Source: Firmicutes bacterium UBA5010 (GTDB taxonomy: Bacteria; Bacillota; Clostridia; Tissierellales; Sedimentibacteraceae). Taken from it: a stretch of 60,953 nucleotides of DNA. The notes below the pieces were generated by a model. It did not search any database. It saw only the letters and a program-made list of their open reading frames with translations, and had not been told where the DNA came from. The translations under genes and the position numbers were made by a program. How positions within the stretch are numbered: position 1 is the stretch's first letter; each line of letters begins with the position of its first letter. Where the stretch lies: the NCBI GenBank assembly GCA_002396645.1, contig DGYI01000017.1:1-60953 (forward strand). Reading direction: 5' to 3'. Of this stretch, positions 1-7,997 are shown piece after piece.

Positions 1-3
1 TCG

Positions 4-213
4 TCAATTTGACACCAGCGATTCTAAATATTCTATATCAGGAGGGTACATACCTTCTATGGCGTAACATTGGACTACTGCACGCCTGACAGCAGTTTCC
101 AAGGTGTTTTTCGATTCTTTTGCAGAGGAGTTTGACACATTTACAGTTGTGATAAATAAAAATATAAAAAAGCATATAAAGATGATAGCGGAAAAAAACA
201 GTTTTTTATTCAT
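4..213 (-). CDS. Pseudopilin-like membrane protein, possibly frameshifted
   Basis: A 69-residue protein with one hydrophobic segment (about residues 5-25), followed by a stretch reading AVRRAVVQCYAIEGMYPPDI. From memory, this resembles short proteins encoded in clostridial type II secretion/pilus loci. It starts 12 bases after the GspF-type gene with a GGAGG site, so it belongs to the same minus-strand operon. The stop comes just after YLES, where I expected the protein to continue. Skipping to the next frame near position 16 gives A-G-V-K-L-T and runs off the window. The gene may therefore carry a one-base frameshift, or be naturally short. The function is inferred from context only. Confidence 0.55.
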   Translation of the reverse strand: MNKKLFFSAIIFICFFIFLFITTVNVSNSSAKESKNTLETAVRRAVVQCYAIEGMYPPDIEYLESLVSN

Positions 214-225
214 GAAATCCTCCTT

Positions 226-1287
226 TTATGCTCCGATTACAGACATTACACCAAGAAGCGGAAGCATTACGGAAATTAAAATAATTCCAATTAAAACAGA
301 AAGAATCATAACAGATATAGGCTCTATAAAAGAAATTCTTCTGGTAAGCATGGTTTCAAAGCTGTCATTAAAAAGATCGGAAACATACTTCATTGAGGAA
401 TCCAGATTTCCTGATGCCATGCCAAGTTTTAATATATTCAATGATATACCGGTAAATAATTTTGATTTTTCTATAGCATCAATAGCTCCTAAGTGTTCAA
501 TTTTTATTAAATTCATACATTCATCTATTTTAATTTTGAGTTTTTTATTAATTATTCCTGCTGATGATAATTCAAATGCTCTGTCTATATTAAGTCCGCT
601 TGACAGAGCTGTAGACATTGAAGTCGCTAAAATTGATAAGGAAAGAGTTTCAAAAATCTTAGATTGCCATACCAAGTTCATAAGCTTTCTTTGACCCTTT
701 GCCGATTTGCTGAAATAAATTATACAAATAATTATGATTGCTATAATTATTGCAAATACTGCTGAAAATCTAACAAAAAAATTTCCCGCGGACATTATGG
801 CACTTGCAATGCCGGATAAATTGGCTCCTAAGCTGTTGAGCACATTTTTAAATATCGGCAGCACCTTAATGGATAAGAATAATAAAACTGCCGCCATCAT
901 GCAGATAAGAACAGAAGGATATAGTATTGCGCTTTTTATGCTTTCCTTTATATTTTCCTGCCTGTTATAGTAATATGCTAATGAGCGCATAGTTTTATCA
1001 AGCATTCCTGACTCGGAGCCTATTGAGGTTAGATATATCATATAATCAGGAAATTGACCTGTCTTGGAAAGAGCATTTTCAAGTGAATTATTTGCCAAAA
1101 GCTCACCAGCAACACTTTCAAAAACTTCTTTTACTTTCATATTGCTGCTTTCATCAGCCAGCATTTTTATGCCGTCATAAAGCAAAATTCCTGAATCAAC
1201 CAGCATGGCTACTTGTTCGCAAAAAATCGATAAATCTTTAGAAGAAAAGATACTTTTGGATTTTTTTCTGTTATTTATTTCTGACAT
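226..1287 (-). CDS. Type II secretion/pilus platform protein, GspF/PilC family
   Basis: Inner-membrane platform protein of type IV pilus, type II secretion or competence pseudopilus machines, where it couples the assembly ATPase to pilin polymerisation. The 353 residues show the duplicated GspF architecture. The first cytoplasmic helical domain spans about 17-140 (FCEQVAMLVDSGILLYDGI). Membrane segments lie near 113-135 and 165-190. A second GspF domain spans about 217-335 (LATSMSTALSSGLNIDRAF), and there is a C-terminal membrane segment. Length is slightly short for PilC but typical of Gram-positive ComGB-like proteins. It lies 40 bases downstream of the sortase gene and 12 bases upstream of the pseudopilin-like gene. 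The ATPase gene is not in the window; it may lie beyond the left edge. Confidence 0.85.
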   Translation of the reverse strand: MSEINNRKKSKSIFSSKDLSIFCEQVAMLVDSGILLYDGIKMLADESSNMKVKEVFESVAGELLANNSLENALSKTGQFPDYMIYLTSIGSESGMLDKTMRSLAYYYNRQENIKESIKSAILYPSVLICMMAAVLLFLSIKVLPIFKNVLNSLGANLSGIASAIMSAGNFFVRFSAVFAIIIAIIIICIIYFSKSAKGQRKLMNLVWQSKIFETLSLSILATSMSTALSSGLNIDRAFELSSAGIINKKLKIKIDECMNLIKIEHLGAIDAIEKSKLFTGISLNILKLGMASGNLDSSMKYVSDLFNDSFETMLTRRISFIEPISVMILSVLIGIILISVMLPLLGVMSVIGA

Positions 1288-1327
1288 ACAACACCTCTAA
1301 GCATAATATTTATTATTTTATTTAGTA

Positions 1328-2017
1328 TTATTCCTCTATCAGCGAAGCCCTTATAATAAGACGGTGAGTGCCTGTAACAGGCGGATCGCAAGTTATTAAG
1401 GTCAGCTGTTTTTCATCCTTTGGCTGAGCAAGGACATAGACATCTGTAGGCAAAACTAAAAAACTTTCATCAACAGAGTAGTCATATACTTTACCGCCAT
1501 ATGTAATTTTTATTATATCTTTTGGCTCAAGCTCGTCCAATCTATAAAAATATGTGCCAAAAGTGTATCCTCTATGACCTGCTATAGCACAGTTTCCGAC
1601 ATCTCCGGGATAAGCCGTACCAGCCATATGTCCGGCTCCATATATCAGGTTATATTGAGATGAGCCTTCAAGCATTATCAAATCCACATCAATTTTTGAA
1701 ATCTCAATACGGCCTATAGCATTTAAATTTGGCTTAGACTTTTTTTCTTTTTTTGCGTCTTCTTCCTCAGTCTGACTTATTGCTTCATTGAAATTTTCAT
1801 CCATAATATCAACATCTATACCGTTATTGTCAACATCTATAATATTATCATCAGATTCAGCACTTTCATCTTGCTGATTATTCATTGAAGCTTCAAGCTG
1901 AGCTAAATATTCTTTATATAGCTTATCCTGCTTGTATTTAACATAAAACTTACCTGTTAACGGTATAGAAATTAATACAATACCAATGATAATCAGCCAT
2001 GTAGATAACTTTTTCAT
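1328..2017 (-). CDS. Class D sortase
   Basis: Membrane-anchored cysteine transpeptidase that attaches sorting-signal proteins to the cell wall or to each other. The 229-residue protein has an N-terminal anchor (residues 6-22), an acidic linker (about 45-95), then a sortase barrel. Catalytic His148 lies in AIAGHRGYTFGTYF, Cys210 in TLITC, and Arg219 in THRLIIRA. TLITC and the N-terminal anchor fit class D (known family features). It is first in the minus-strand unit before the GspF gene, which suggests it works on the surface structure made there. I saw no LPxTG-type substrate in this window. Its start is divergent from the BTAD regulator, across 114 bases. Confidence 0.87.
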   Translation of the reverse strand: MKKLSTWLIIIGIVLISIPLTGKFYVKYKQDKLYKEYLAQLEASMNNQQDESAESDDNIIDVDNNGIDVDIMDENFNEAISQTEEEDAKKEKKSKPNLNAIGRIEISKIDVDLIMLEGSSQYNLIYGAGHMAGTAYPGDVGNCAIAGHRGYTFGTYFYRLDELEPKDIIKITYGGKVYDYSVDESFLVLPTDVYVLAQPKDEKQLTLITCDPPVTGTHRLIIRASLIEE

Positions 2018-2061
2018 AAATTATTTTTAAATAGCTCCTTTTTTATACTAAAAACTTTTAC

Positions 2062-2090
2062 TTTACACTTCCTAATAAAAGAATTATACT
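2062..2090 (+). promoter_or_regulatory. Sigma-A-type promoter of the BTAD regulator
   Basis: TTTACA (2062-2067), a 17-base spacer and TATACT (2085-2090), 41 bases before the ATG at 2132. Close to the vegetative consensus. Confidence 0.6.
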
Positions 2091-2131
2091 AAAAATAGGA
2101 ATTATTATCAAGTATTTTGTAGGGGTGCCGT

Positions 2132-3370
2132 ATGTTTAACACTGTTGAAAACGAAAAAAAAGAATATAAGGACATATTGTACATTCAAGCTTTAGGAGAT
2201 TTTACACTTAAATACAATGATAAGACTTTGTCAGGGCATAATGTACGCTCAAAACAAGTCTGGAGCTTGCTGACATATTTGATTTCAAACCGACATAATG
2301 ACAGCTCTTTGGACAAGCTTATGGATGTGCTCTGGGGGGAAGATGAAATTGACGATCCATTAAATGCACTTAAAAATTTAGCATATAGATTGAGGAATAT
2401 TTTAAAAGATAATTTAGGTATAAATCCATCAGACTATATTATAAGCAAGCACGGATCATATTCTTGGAACACTGGTGCAGCTTGTATAATAGATGCAGAC
2501 ATTTTCGAAGATATGGTGAAAAATACAAACCCTAAATTTATGGATGAAAAAGATGTATGTGAGAGATATTTAAACGCTATTGAGTTATATAAGGGCAGCT
2601 TTATGCCTCAGTTTGCTTATAAAGAATGGATAGTACCATTATCGGTGTACTACCAGAATCTTTATATGGAATCAGTAGAGAAAGCATGTGAAATTTTATT
2701 AAATAACTTCAACTATTCTAAGGTTGAGGAAATATGCATGGCTGCTATAAATGTAGATGCTTTTGTTGAGATAAATCACGCAAATTTGATAAAATCATTG
2801 ATAGGCTCAAACAATAACAAAAAAGCTTTAGCACATTATGATTATGTTTCAAAGCTTTTTTATGATCAGTTTGGCATAAAGCCTTCAAATATTATAACTG
2901 ATTTATATACTGAAATTACAGCTAAAAAATCCGGATATGAGAAGAATATAACAATGCTTAAAAATGATTTAAGAGAGCCGGGTAATGTCAGAGGAACAAT
3001 GCAATGTAATTATGAAACTTTTAAATCTATCTACAGGCTTCATGCAAGAGCTGCATCACGAAGCGGAAAATCAATTTTCATAGTATTGTTAGATTTAAAT
3101 CATAAAACGAACAAAAAATATCTTGAAGATAATCGAGAAGAAATATTGGAAAATATACTGGGGATAATATGTGGATTTTTGCGAAAGGATGATGTGGTTG
3201 CAAGATGCGGAGCAATGCAGTTCGCAATAATGCTGTCAAATATTACATATGAAAACACGATAATGGTTTTAGACAGATTAAATAAAAAATTGATTTCCAG
3301 TGATATCGGCAAGTATGTCGAATTGCAAACTCAAATTGAAATATTAAAACCAGTAGAGCTGGAGGCCTAA
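2132..3370 (+). CDS. BTAD-type transcriptional regulator with degenerate GGDEF-like C-terminus
   Basis: Probable transcriptional activator of 412 residues. The N-terminus (about 15-115) is a winged-helix DNA-binding domain (NVRSKQVWSLLTYLISNR, LMDVLWGED). Residues about 120-265 form the helical bacterial transcriptional activation domain, with TPR-like repeats. The last about 110 residues resemble a diguanylate cyclase fold (FIVLLDLN, then DVVARCGAMQFAIML). The GGDEF signature is replaced by CGAMQF (359-364), so cyclase activity is unlikely; a protein-interaction role is my inference. It is followed after one base by a gene whose product shares a motif with the next small gene, so the three form one unit. 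Divergence from the sortase/GspF unit suggests that unit as a target, which is inference. Confidence 0.8.
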   Translation: MFNTVENEKKEYKDILYIQALGDFTLKYNDKTLSGHNVRSKQVWSLLTYLISNRHNDSSLDKLMDVLWGEDEIDDPLNALKNLAYRLRNILKDNLGINPSDYIISKHGSYSWNTGAACIIDADIFEDMVKNTNPKFMDEKDVCERYLNAIELYKGSFMPQFAYKEWIVPLSVYYQNLYMESVEKACEILLNNFNYSKVEEICMAAINVDAFVEINHANLIKSLIGSNNNKKALAHYDYVSKLFYDQFGIKPSNIITDLYTEITAKKSGYEKNITMLKNDLREPGNVRGTMQCNYETFKSIYRLHARAASRSGKSIFIVLLDLNHKTNKKYLEDNREEILENILGIICGFLRKDDVVARCGAMQFAIMLSNITYENTIMVLDRLNKKLISSDIGKYVELQTQIEILKPVELEA

Positions 3371-3371
3371 A

Positions 3372-3824
3372 ATGTATGACTTTAAAGATAAAATTATTTC
3401 AAGCAATATTTCGGAATTTAAAATTTTTGTAAATGTAGAAAAAAACAACTATGATATATCCGGTATTTTATTAAATGAACACTACGGATTTTTCATGAAA
3501 TTTACAGGAATAAGAGATATGTTAAGCTCTTTGGACAAATTGTTTGACTATGTGAATTTTCCGATGACATCACATAGAGAGAGGATGTTTTATGAAAATA
3601 TAGAAAATAATAAAAAAGAATTACCGAAAAACTTATTTACTTATGATAAATGCAATAAAGATTTTGATGATAAAAACCCTGTTTTTATCTTGCGTATTCA
3701 ATTTAGGCAAAACTCTACATGGCAGGGTACAATTCTTTGGCTTGAAAAGAATAAGACTAAAAGATTTATGAGCGATTTACAGCTTATAAATTTGATTGTT
3801 GATGCTGTAGGTTTAGAAAAATAG
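3372..3824 (+). CDS. Unknown protein with C-terminal WQGTI module
   Basis: A 150-residue soluble protein I cannot assign. The N-terminal about 95 residues have no recognised motif. The C-terminal about 48 residues contain RIQFRQNSTWQGTILWLE and then a helix ending LINLIVDAVG. The same module makes up almost the whole of the next gene product, so the pair is paralogous over this part. The gene starts one base after the regulator's stop codon, with GGAGG inside the 3' end of that gene, so the two are almost certainly translated together. I infer a partner or modulator of the BTAD regulator. There is no signal peptide or membrane segment. Confidence 0.7.
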   Translation: MYDFKDKIISSNISEFKIFVNVEKNNYDISGILLNEHYGFFMKFTGIRDMLSSLDKLFDYVNFPMTSHRERMFYENIENNKKELPKNLFTYDKCNKDFDDKNPVFILRIQFRQNSTWQGTILWLEKNKTKRFMSDLQLINLIVDAVGLEK

Positions 3825-3931
3825 TTTTTATGACTAATTTGTGACTTTAATGATTCATAATAGTAAATGAGATACAATGCTTGAAGGAAAAGCTGGGAAA
3901 TTTTATACAACAAGAGCATGGAGGTAGTTTT

Positions 3932-4123
3932 ATGAATAATAATATGGATAAAAAAGCAACATTTACGATACAAATACAGTTTACAAGAAATGCTACATGG
4001 CAAGGAACTATATCTTGGCTTGAAGGAGAAAAAACACAGTCCTTCAGGAGTGAGCTTGAAATGCTGAAGCTGATGTCAGAAGCTGTTTACAGTGATGAAG
4101 AAGAAAAGCTCAAAGATTGGTAA
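3932..4123 (+). CDS. Small WQGTI-module protein
   Basis: A 63-residue soluble protein, essentially a stand-alone copy of the C-terminal module of the preceding gene: IQIQFTRNATWQGTISWLE, then a helix with SELEMLKLMSEAV. The start at 3932 is chosen because GGAGG lies 8 bases upstream; an earlier in-frame ATG at 3881 has no good ribosome site. It lies between the regulator pair and the transglutaminase gene. Function is unknown. The conserved aromatic/polar motif and the repeated occurrence beside the BTAD gene suggest a small regulatory or binding domain. Confidence 0.75.
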   Translation: MNNNMDKKATFTIQIQFTRNATWQGTISWLEGEKTQSFRSELEMLKLMSEAVYSDEEEKLKDW

Positions 4124-4150
4124 ATTTAAACTTTAGGAGGACATGAATAT

Positions 4151-4945
4151 ATGAAAAAAAATATAATGGTACTTCTGATTATATGTTTTATAGCTATATT
4201 CGGTGCAGAAACAGTATACGCTGACAGCAGCTTTGATACAGAGAAGTTGGATAAGGGCGTAGTAGGAGCTGCCTACAAATCAAATTCTAAATTGAAGATA
4301 CAAATTACCTATGAGAAGAAATCTTATACCTATAACCTAAACGGAGAAGGCAAAAAAGAATTTTTTCCTCTTCAAATGGGCAACGGAAGCTACAAGATAA
4401 GTCTGTATCAAAATACATCCGGAAGTTCATATAAACTTATAGAGAGTATAAAAGTGGATTTAAAGCTGGATGACCAAAACCTTGTATATCTTAGCTCGAC
4501 ACAGAATATAAATTGGGAGTTAAATCCAAAAACAATAGAAAAAGCGGTAGAATTAACGAAGGGCACAGACAATCTTGAGGAAAAAGCAAAAATATTATGG
4601 AACTTTATGCTTAAAAACAATGAGTATGACTCCAAAAAATTAGAAACCTTACCTGCAACATACTTGCCGGTACCGGATGTAACATTAGAAGAAAAGACCG
4701 GAATATGCTATGATTTTTCATCACTATATGCATCTATGTTAAGAAGTGAAGGCATACCGGCGAAGCTGGTCAAGGGATATGCCCCGGATTACGCTACAGG
4801 ATATCATGCATGGAATGAAGTATACGATAAATCCAAAAAAGAATGGTTTATAATAGATTCAACCTATGACATACAAGTGTACAGTAAAAAATCCGTAGAA
4901 ATGAAAAAGAAAACAGAAGATTTTAAAAAGGTTTATGAATATTAA
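4151..4945 (+). CDS. Secreted transglutaminase-like protein
   Basis: A 264-residue exported protein with a signal peptide (residues 1-24, ending TVYA-DS). Its C-terminal half is a transglutaminase-like cysteine protease fold (transglutaminase core superfamily). The catalytic triad is visible: Cys186 in EKTGICYDFSSLYASMLR, His219 in GYHAWNEVY and Asp236 in WFIIDSTYD. Residues 30-130 resemble a beta-rich N-terminal domain. Members of this superfamily hydrolyse or cross-link protein or peptidoglycan amides; the substrate here is unknown. It is the last gene of the BTAD unit and is followed by a strong terminator. Lying near sortase and pilus-type genes, it may act on the cell surface. Confidence 0.82.
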   Translation: MKKNIMVLLIICFIAIFGAETVYADSSFDTEKLDKGVVGAAYKSNSKLKIQITYEKKSYTYNLNGEGKKEFFPLQMGNGSYKISLYQNTSGSSYKLIESIKVDLKLDDQNLVYLSSTQNINWELNPKTIEKAVELTKGTDNLEEKAKILWNFMLKNNEYDSKKLETLPATYLPVPDVTLEEKTGICYDFSSLYASMLRSEGIPAKLVKGYAPDYATGYHAWNEVYDKSKKEWFIIDSTYDIQVYSKKSVEMKKKTEDFKKVYEY

Positions 4946-4956
4946 AAAATAATATA

Positions 4957-4995
4957 AAAAACATCACCTTAGCTTATAAAGCTAAGGTGATGTTT
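4957..4995. terminator. Bidirectional intrinsic terminator
   Basis: AAAACATCACCTTAGCT pairs with its complement across a short loop, with A and T runs on both sides. It serves both the transglutaminase gene (+) and the metallo-hydrolase gene (-). Confidence 0.85.
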
Positions 4996-5013
4996 TATGT
5001 AAGAAAATATATT

Positions 5014-5742
5014 CTACATAATAATTGAATTATTGTTAAGTATTTTTATAATTTCAGTATTCTGATAATTCTTTTGATTTTCTTCATAAAACTCCTCGGT
5101 TATATCAAAAGCATCACCAAAATGCATAGGAATAAATACTTTTGGAGAGAGCTGCTCTATAAAATACTTTCCTCCCATTGCATAATTATCCTCAAGTCTT
5201 TTATCTATAGGGAAAAAGCTTATATCTATTGTTTTATTATGTGCCTTTATTTGCTCAACAGTATTTTTATAAAAATTTTCCATATACTCGGCTTCTGCTT
5301 TTGTATCATCAGACCATGCCCACCAGTTTAAATCTCCCGCGTGAAAAATCAATAGGTTTTCCGCATTAATCATAAAGCTTACGCCTAAATCGGTTGAATT
5401 AAAGGTGTTTATAGTAATATCATTTAAATTGAGAGTTTTATCAGGGCCTATATAGTGTATATTAGGTAAATTCTTCTCAACAATAATATCTTCGCTTAAT
5501 ATATACTCTGTTTTAGGAGAATTATAATCAAATATTTTTTTGTTAAAATGATCACCATGACTATGCGAAGAAAAAATATAAAACGATTTATCAGAGTTTA
5601 AAATAGTATTAATTAAATCATAAAAATCAAAATCATGTTCTTTTTTAGACGGCAAATGTTTAAAATAGTCAAACATCATAAAACAGCTGCTATATTCAAC
5701 GATAAAGCAACTATGATGAACATAGTAAACTTTAGGCATCAT
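5014..5742 (-). CDS. MBL-fold metallo-hydrolase
   Basis: Cytoplasmic metallo-beta-lactamase-fold hydrolase of 242 residues. The metal-binding motif HSHGDH is present in FSSHSHGDHFNK. Further ligands are likely in FHAGDLNWW and in the C-terminal IPMHFGDAF. The arrangement resembles UlaG/RNase-Z-like small hydrolases rather than lactamases, but the substrate cannot be told. The start at 5742 (ATGATGCCT) lies 2 bases beyond the aldolase stop. A longer frame from 5763 would overlap the end of the aldolase gene and has no better ribosome site. Tight spacing implies translation coupled to fba. Confidence 0.78.
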   Translation of the reverse strand: MMPKVYYVHHSCFIVEYSSCFMMFDYFKHLPSKKEHDFDFYDLINTILNSDKSFYIFSSHSHGDHFNKKIFDYNSPKTEYILSEDIIVEKNLPNIHYIGPDKTLNLNDITINTFNSTDLGVSFMINAENLLIFHAGDLNWWAWSDDTKAEAEYMENFYKNTVEQIKAHNKTIDISFFPIDKRLEDNYAMGGKYFIEQLSPKVFIPMHFGDAFDITEEFYEENQKNYQNTEIIKILNNNSIIM

Positions 5743-5744
5743 AA

Positions 5745-6674
5745 TTATTTTGCTCCGCTGCATCCAAGAACATTTACTATTTTGTGTCTGACCATATCTT
5801 TTATAGCATCTCTTGCAGGAGCCAAATATTTTCTCGGATCAAACTCTGATGGATTTTCTGAAAGGATTTTTCTTATAGATGCTGTCATAGCTAATCTTAA
5901 ATCAGTATCTATATTGATTTTACAAATTCCAAGCTTAGCTGCTCTTTTTAACATTTCCTCAGGAACACCCTGAGCACCCGGAACTGCACCGCCGTATTTA
6001 TTGCATAAATCAACAAAATCTCTTGGAACTGAGGAAGCGCCATGTAAAACAAGCGGGAAATCTGGTAAAAGCTTAGTTATAGTTTCTAATCTTTCAAAAT
6101 CCAAGCTCGGCTCACCCTTAAATTTATATGCTCCGTGAGAAGTTCCGATAGCTATTGCAAGAGAATCAACTCCTGTTTCCTTAACAAATCTGACTGCCTC
6201 TTCGGGAACTGTATAAGTTGCATCTTTAGCACTTACATTTACTGCATCTTCTACACCGGCTAATTTTCCAAGCTCTCCTTCAACAACTACACCCTTTGAA
6301 TGAGCGTAATCAACAACTCGCTTTGTTAGCTCAATATTTTCCTCGAGAGGATACTTAGAGCCATCTATCATTACGGAAGTGAAGCCGCCATCTATACACG
6401 ATTTGCATATTTCAAAATCATCACCGTGATCCAGGTGAAGAACTATATCAAGACCTGTATCCTCAATAGCTGCCTCAACAAGCTTTCTCAGATATATCGG
6501 ACTTGCATATTTTCTTGCACCGGCAGATACTTGAAGTATTAAAGGCGCATTCTCCTCCTTATGGGCTGCAACTATTCCTTGAATTATTTCCATATTATTT
6601 ACGTTAAAAGCACCTACGGCGTATCCGCCCTCATAGGCCTTTCTGAACATTTCGGTTGATGTAACAAGAGCCAT
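5745..6674 (-). CDS. fba: Class II fructose-1,6-bisphosphate aldolase
   Basis: Zinc-dependent aldolase of glycolysis/gluconeogenesis, interconverting fructose-1,6-bisphosphate with DHAP and glyceraldehyde-3-phosphate in the cytoplasm. The 309 residues match the usual class IIA/IIB length. Visible motifs are HLDHGDD (80-86, zinc and catalytic Asp), GVVVEGELGKLAG (zinc Glu), AIGTSHGAYKF (zinc His), PLVLHGASSVP (zinc His and phosphate binding) and KINIDTDLR (phosphate binding). It has its own strong promoter and GGAGG site, and leads a two-gene unit with the metallo-hydrolase. Confidence 0.96.
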   Translation of the reverse strand: MALVTSTEMFRKAYEGGYAVGAFNVNNMEIIQGIVAAHKEENAPLILQVSAGARKYASPIYLRKLVEAAIEDTGLDIVLHLDHGDDFEICKSCIDGGFTSVMIDGSKYPLEENIELTKRVVDYAHSKGVVVEGELGKLAGVEDAVNVSAKDATYTVPEEAVRFVKETGVDSLAIAIGTSHGAYKFKGEPSLDFERLETITKLLPDFPLVLHGASSVPRDFVDLCNKYGGAVPGAQGVPEEMLKRAAKLGICKINIDTDLRLAMTASIRKILSENPSEFDPRKYLAPARDAIKDMVRHKIVNVLGCSGAK

Positions 6675-6707
6675 ATAAAATTCCTCCTATAATTATTTAC
6701 TAATACA

Positions 6708-6736
6708 AGTATACTACCTAAATATGTAAAATGCAA
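6708..6736 (-). promoter_or_regulatory. Promoter of fba
   Basis: On the minus strand TTGCAT (6736-6731), a 17-base spacer and TATACT (6713-6708), about 35 bases before the fba start. Confidence 0.6.
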
Positions 6737-6854
6737 GTATGGTATTTCGCATATTTATCAGGCAATCAATGAATTTTAGCTCATAAAAAATATTGAAAAG
6801 TTTACTCATTTATGATAATGTTGAATCAGCATATAAAAAAGGGGAAATTGTATT

Positions 6855-7859
6855 ATGAATGACAAATTTGCAAAAAGCTCATCTAACAAAAGCGGCATGT
6901 TGTCAGAAAAAAAGAATACAGATGCTGTTACAAATATAAATTACACTTCAAAACTCGGCGAAATGCTTGACTCTTTTGCAAGAGTTATGTCAGCAGCAAT
7001 AGATGCCAGAACTCCATATAACTTGAATCATACTAAAAACATGGTTGCTTACGGTAAAAAATTTTTGGATTGGCTTGAGAAAACAGAATCTGAATTTGCA
7101 TTTTCAGAAGAAAAGAGAAGAGCTTTTATCATGGGCATTTGGCTTCATGATGTAGGTAAAATTGCAATTCCCAGTGAGATAATGGACAAGGAAAGCAGAC
7201 TTAAAGATAATGGAAAAGCTGTATTTGAGCGTTTTGGAATTATAAAACTTTTAGACCGTATTGCAATGCTTGAGGGCAGAATAGATGAGTTTGAATATAA
7301 AACACGTATCGAAAACATAGAAAGAGCGTCTGTTATAATAGAAATAGCTGATAAGGCCGAATTTCTTTCCGATGAAATACTTGAGGAAATAGCTGGAATA
7401 AGTAAGTATACATATGTTGATGATGAAAATAATATATGTCCGTGGCTGTCGGAGTACGAAACAGAATGTCTATCTGTGCGCAGAGGAACATTAACCGCAA
7501 AGGAGCGTTCGATAATGGAAAGTCATGTAATTATGACAAGCAAACTTCTGACAGAAATGAATTTTTTTGATGAATATGCTATGGTACCGATTTTGGCAGC
7601 TAAGCATCATGAACTTTTGAATGGGAAGGGTTATCCGAACGGAATTTTAGGCGATATGATACCATGGGAAGTCAGACTTTTGACTATTTTAGATATTTTT
7701 GATGCTTTGACGGCAAAGGACAGACCGTACAAATCGCCAATAAGTATCGAGTCAGCGTTTGATATTTTATGGGCTATGGTTAAATCGGATGAACTTGATG
7801 GGGATATTTTAAAACTGTTTGAAGAAAGTTGTGCATGGGAAGATGATTTATTTGTATAA
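6855..7859 (+). CDS. HD-GYP domain phosphohydrolase
   Basis: Probable cyclic dinucleotide phosphodiesterase (HD-GYP family) of 334 residues, cytoplasmic, with no sensor or membrane domain. The HD site is LHDVGKI (97-103), with an upstream metal His at LNHTKN (about 59). The second half carries ESHVIMTS (His233), AKHHELLNGKGYPNG (HHE 251-253, GYP 259-261) and DIFDALTAKDRPY. About 110 residues separate the HD motif from the second metal-ligand cluster, longer than the compact HD-GYP spacing, so there is an insertion (about residues 110-220). It is a single-gene unit with a promoter-like region upstream. Substrate is inferred from family. Confidence 0.85.
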   Translation: MNDKFAKSSSNKSGMLSEKKNTDAVTNINYTSKLGEMLDSFARVMSAAIDARTPYNLNHTKNMVAYGKKFLDWLEKTESEFAFSEEKRRAFIMGIWLHDVGKIAIPSEIMDKESRLKDNGKAVFERFGIIKLLDRIAMLEGRIDEFEYKTRIENIERASVIIEIADKAEFLSDEILEEIAGISKYTYVDDENNICPWLSEYETECLSVRRGTLTAKERSIMESHVIMTSKLLTEMNFFDEYAMVPILAAKHHELLNGKGYPNGILGDMIPWEVRLLTILDIFDALTAKDRPYKSPISIESAFDILWAMVKSDELDGDILKLFEESCAWEDDLFV

Positions 7860-7911
7860 TAATCATTGACTTCATAGATTGCCATAAGTTACCTATACAA
7901 GAATAAAGTAT

Positions 7912-7940
7912 TTGAAAAATATATTTGACGGTGTTATAAT
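7912..7940 (+). promoter_or_regulatory. Promoter of the M32 carboxypeptidase gene
   Basis: TTGAAA (7912-7917), a 17-base spacer and a perfect TATAAT (7935-7940), about 58 bases before the start codon at 7998. Confidence 0.65.
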
Positions 7941-7997
7941 TATATAAATAACGTTTGCAATGTTGAGATTTTAACAAAAATAAAACTAGGAGGCTTT

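Noticed and set aside
104..694. Plus-strand frame of 196 codons
   Set aside because: It lies antisense to the GspF and pseudopilin-like genes, has no ribosome site and no recognisable domain. It is a shadow of minus-strand coding.
1328..2017. Sortase substrate gene nearby
   Set aside because: No C-terminal LPxTG-like motif followed by a membrane segment and basic tail was found in proteins of this window.
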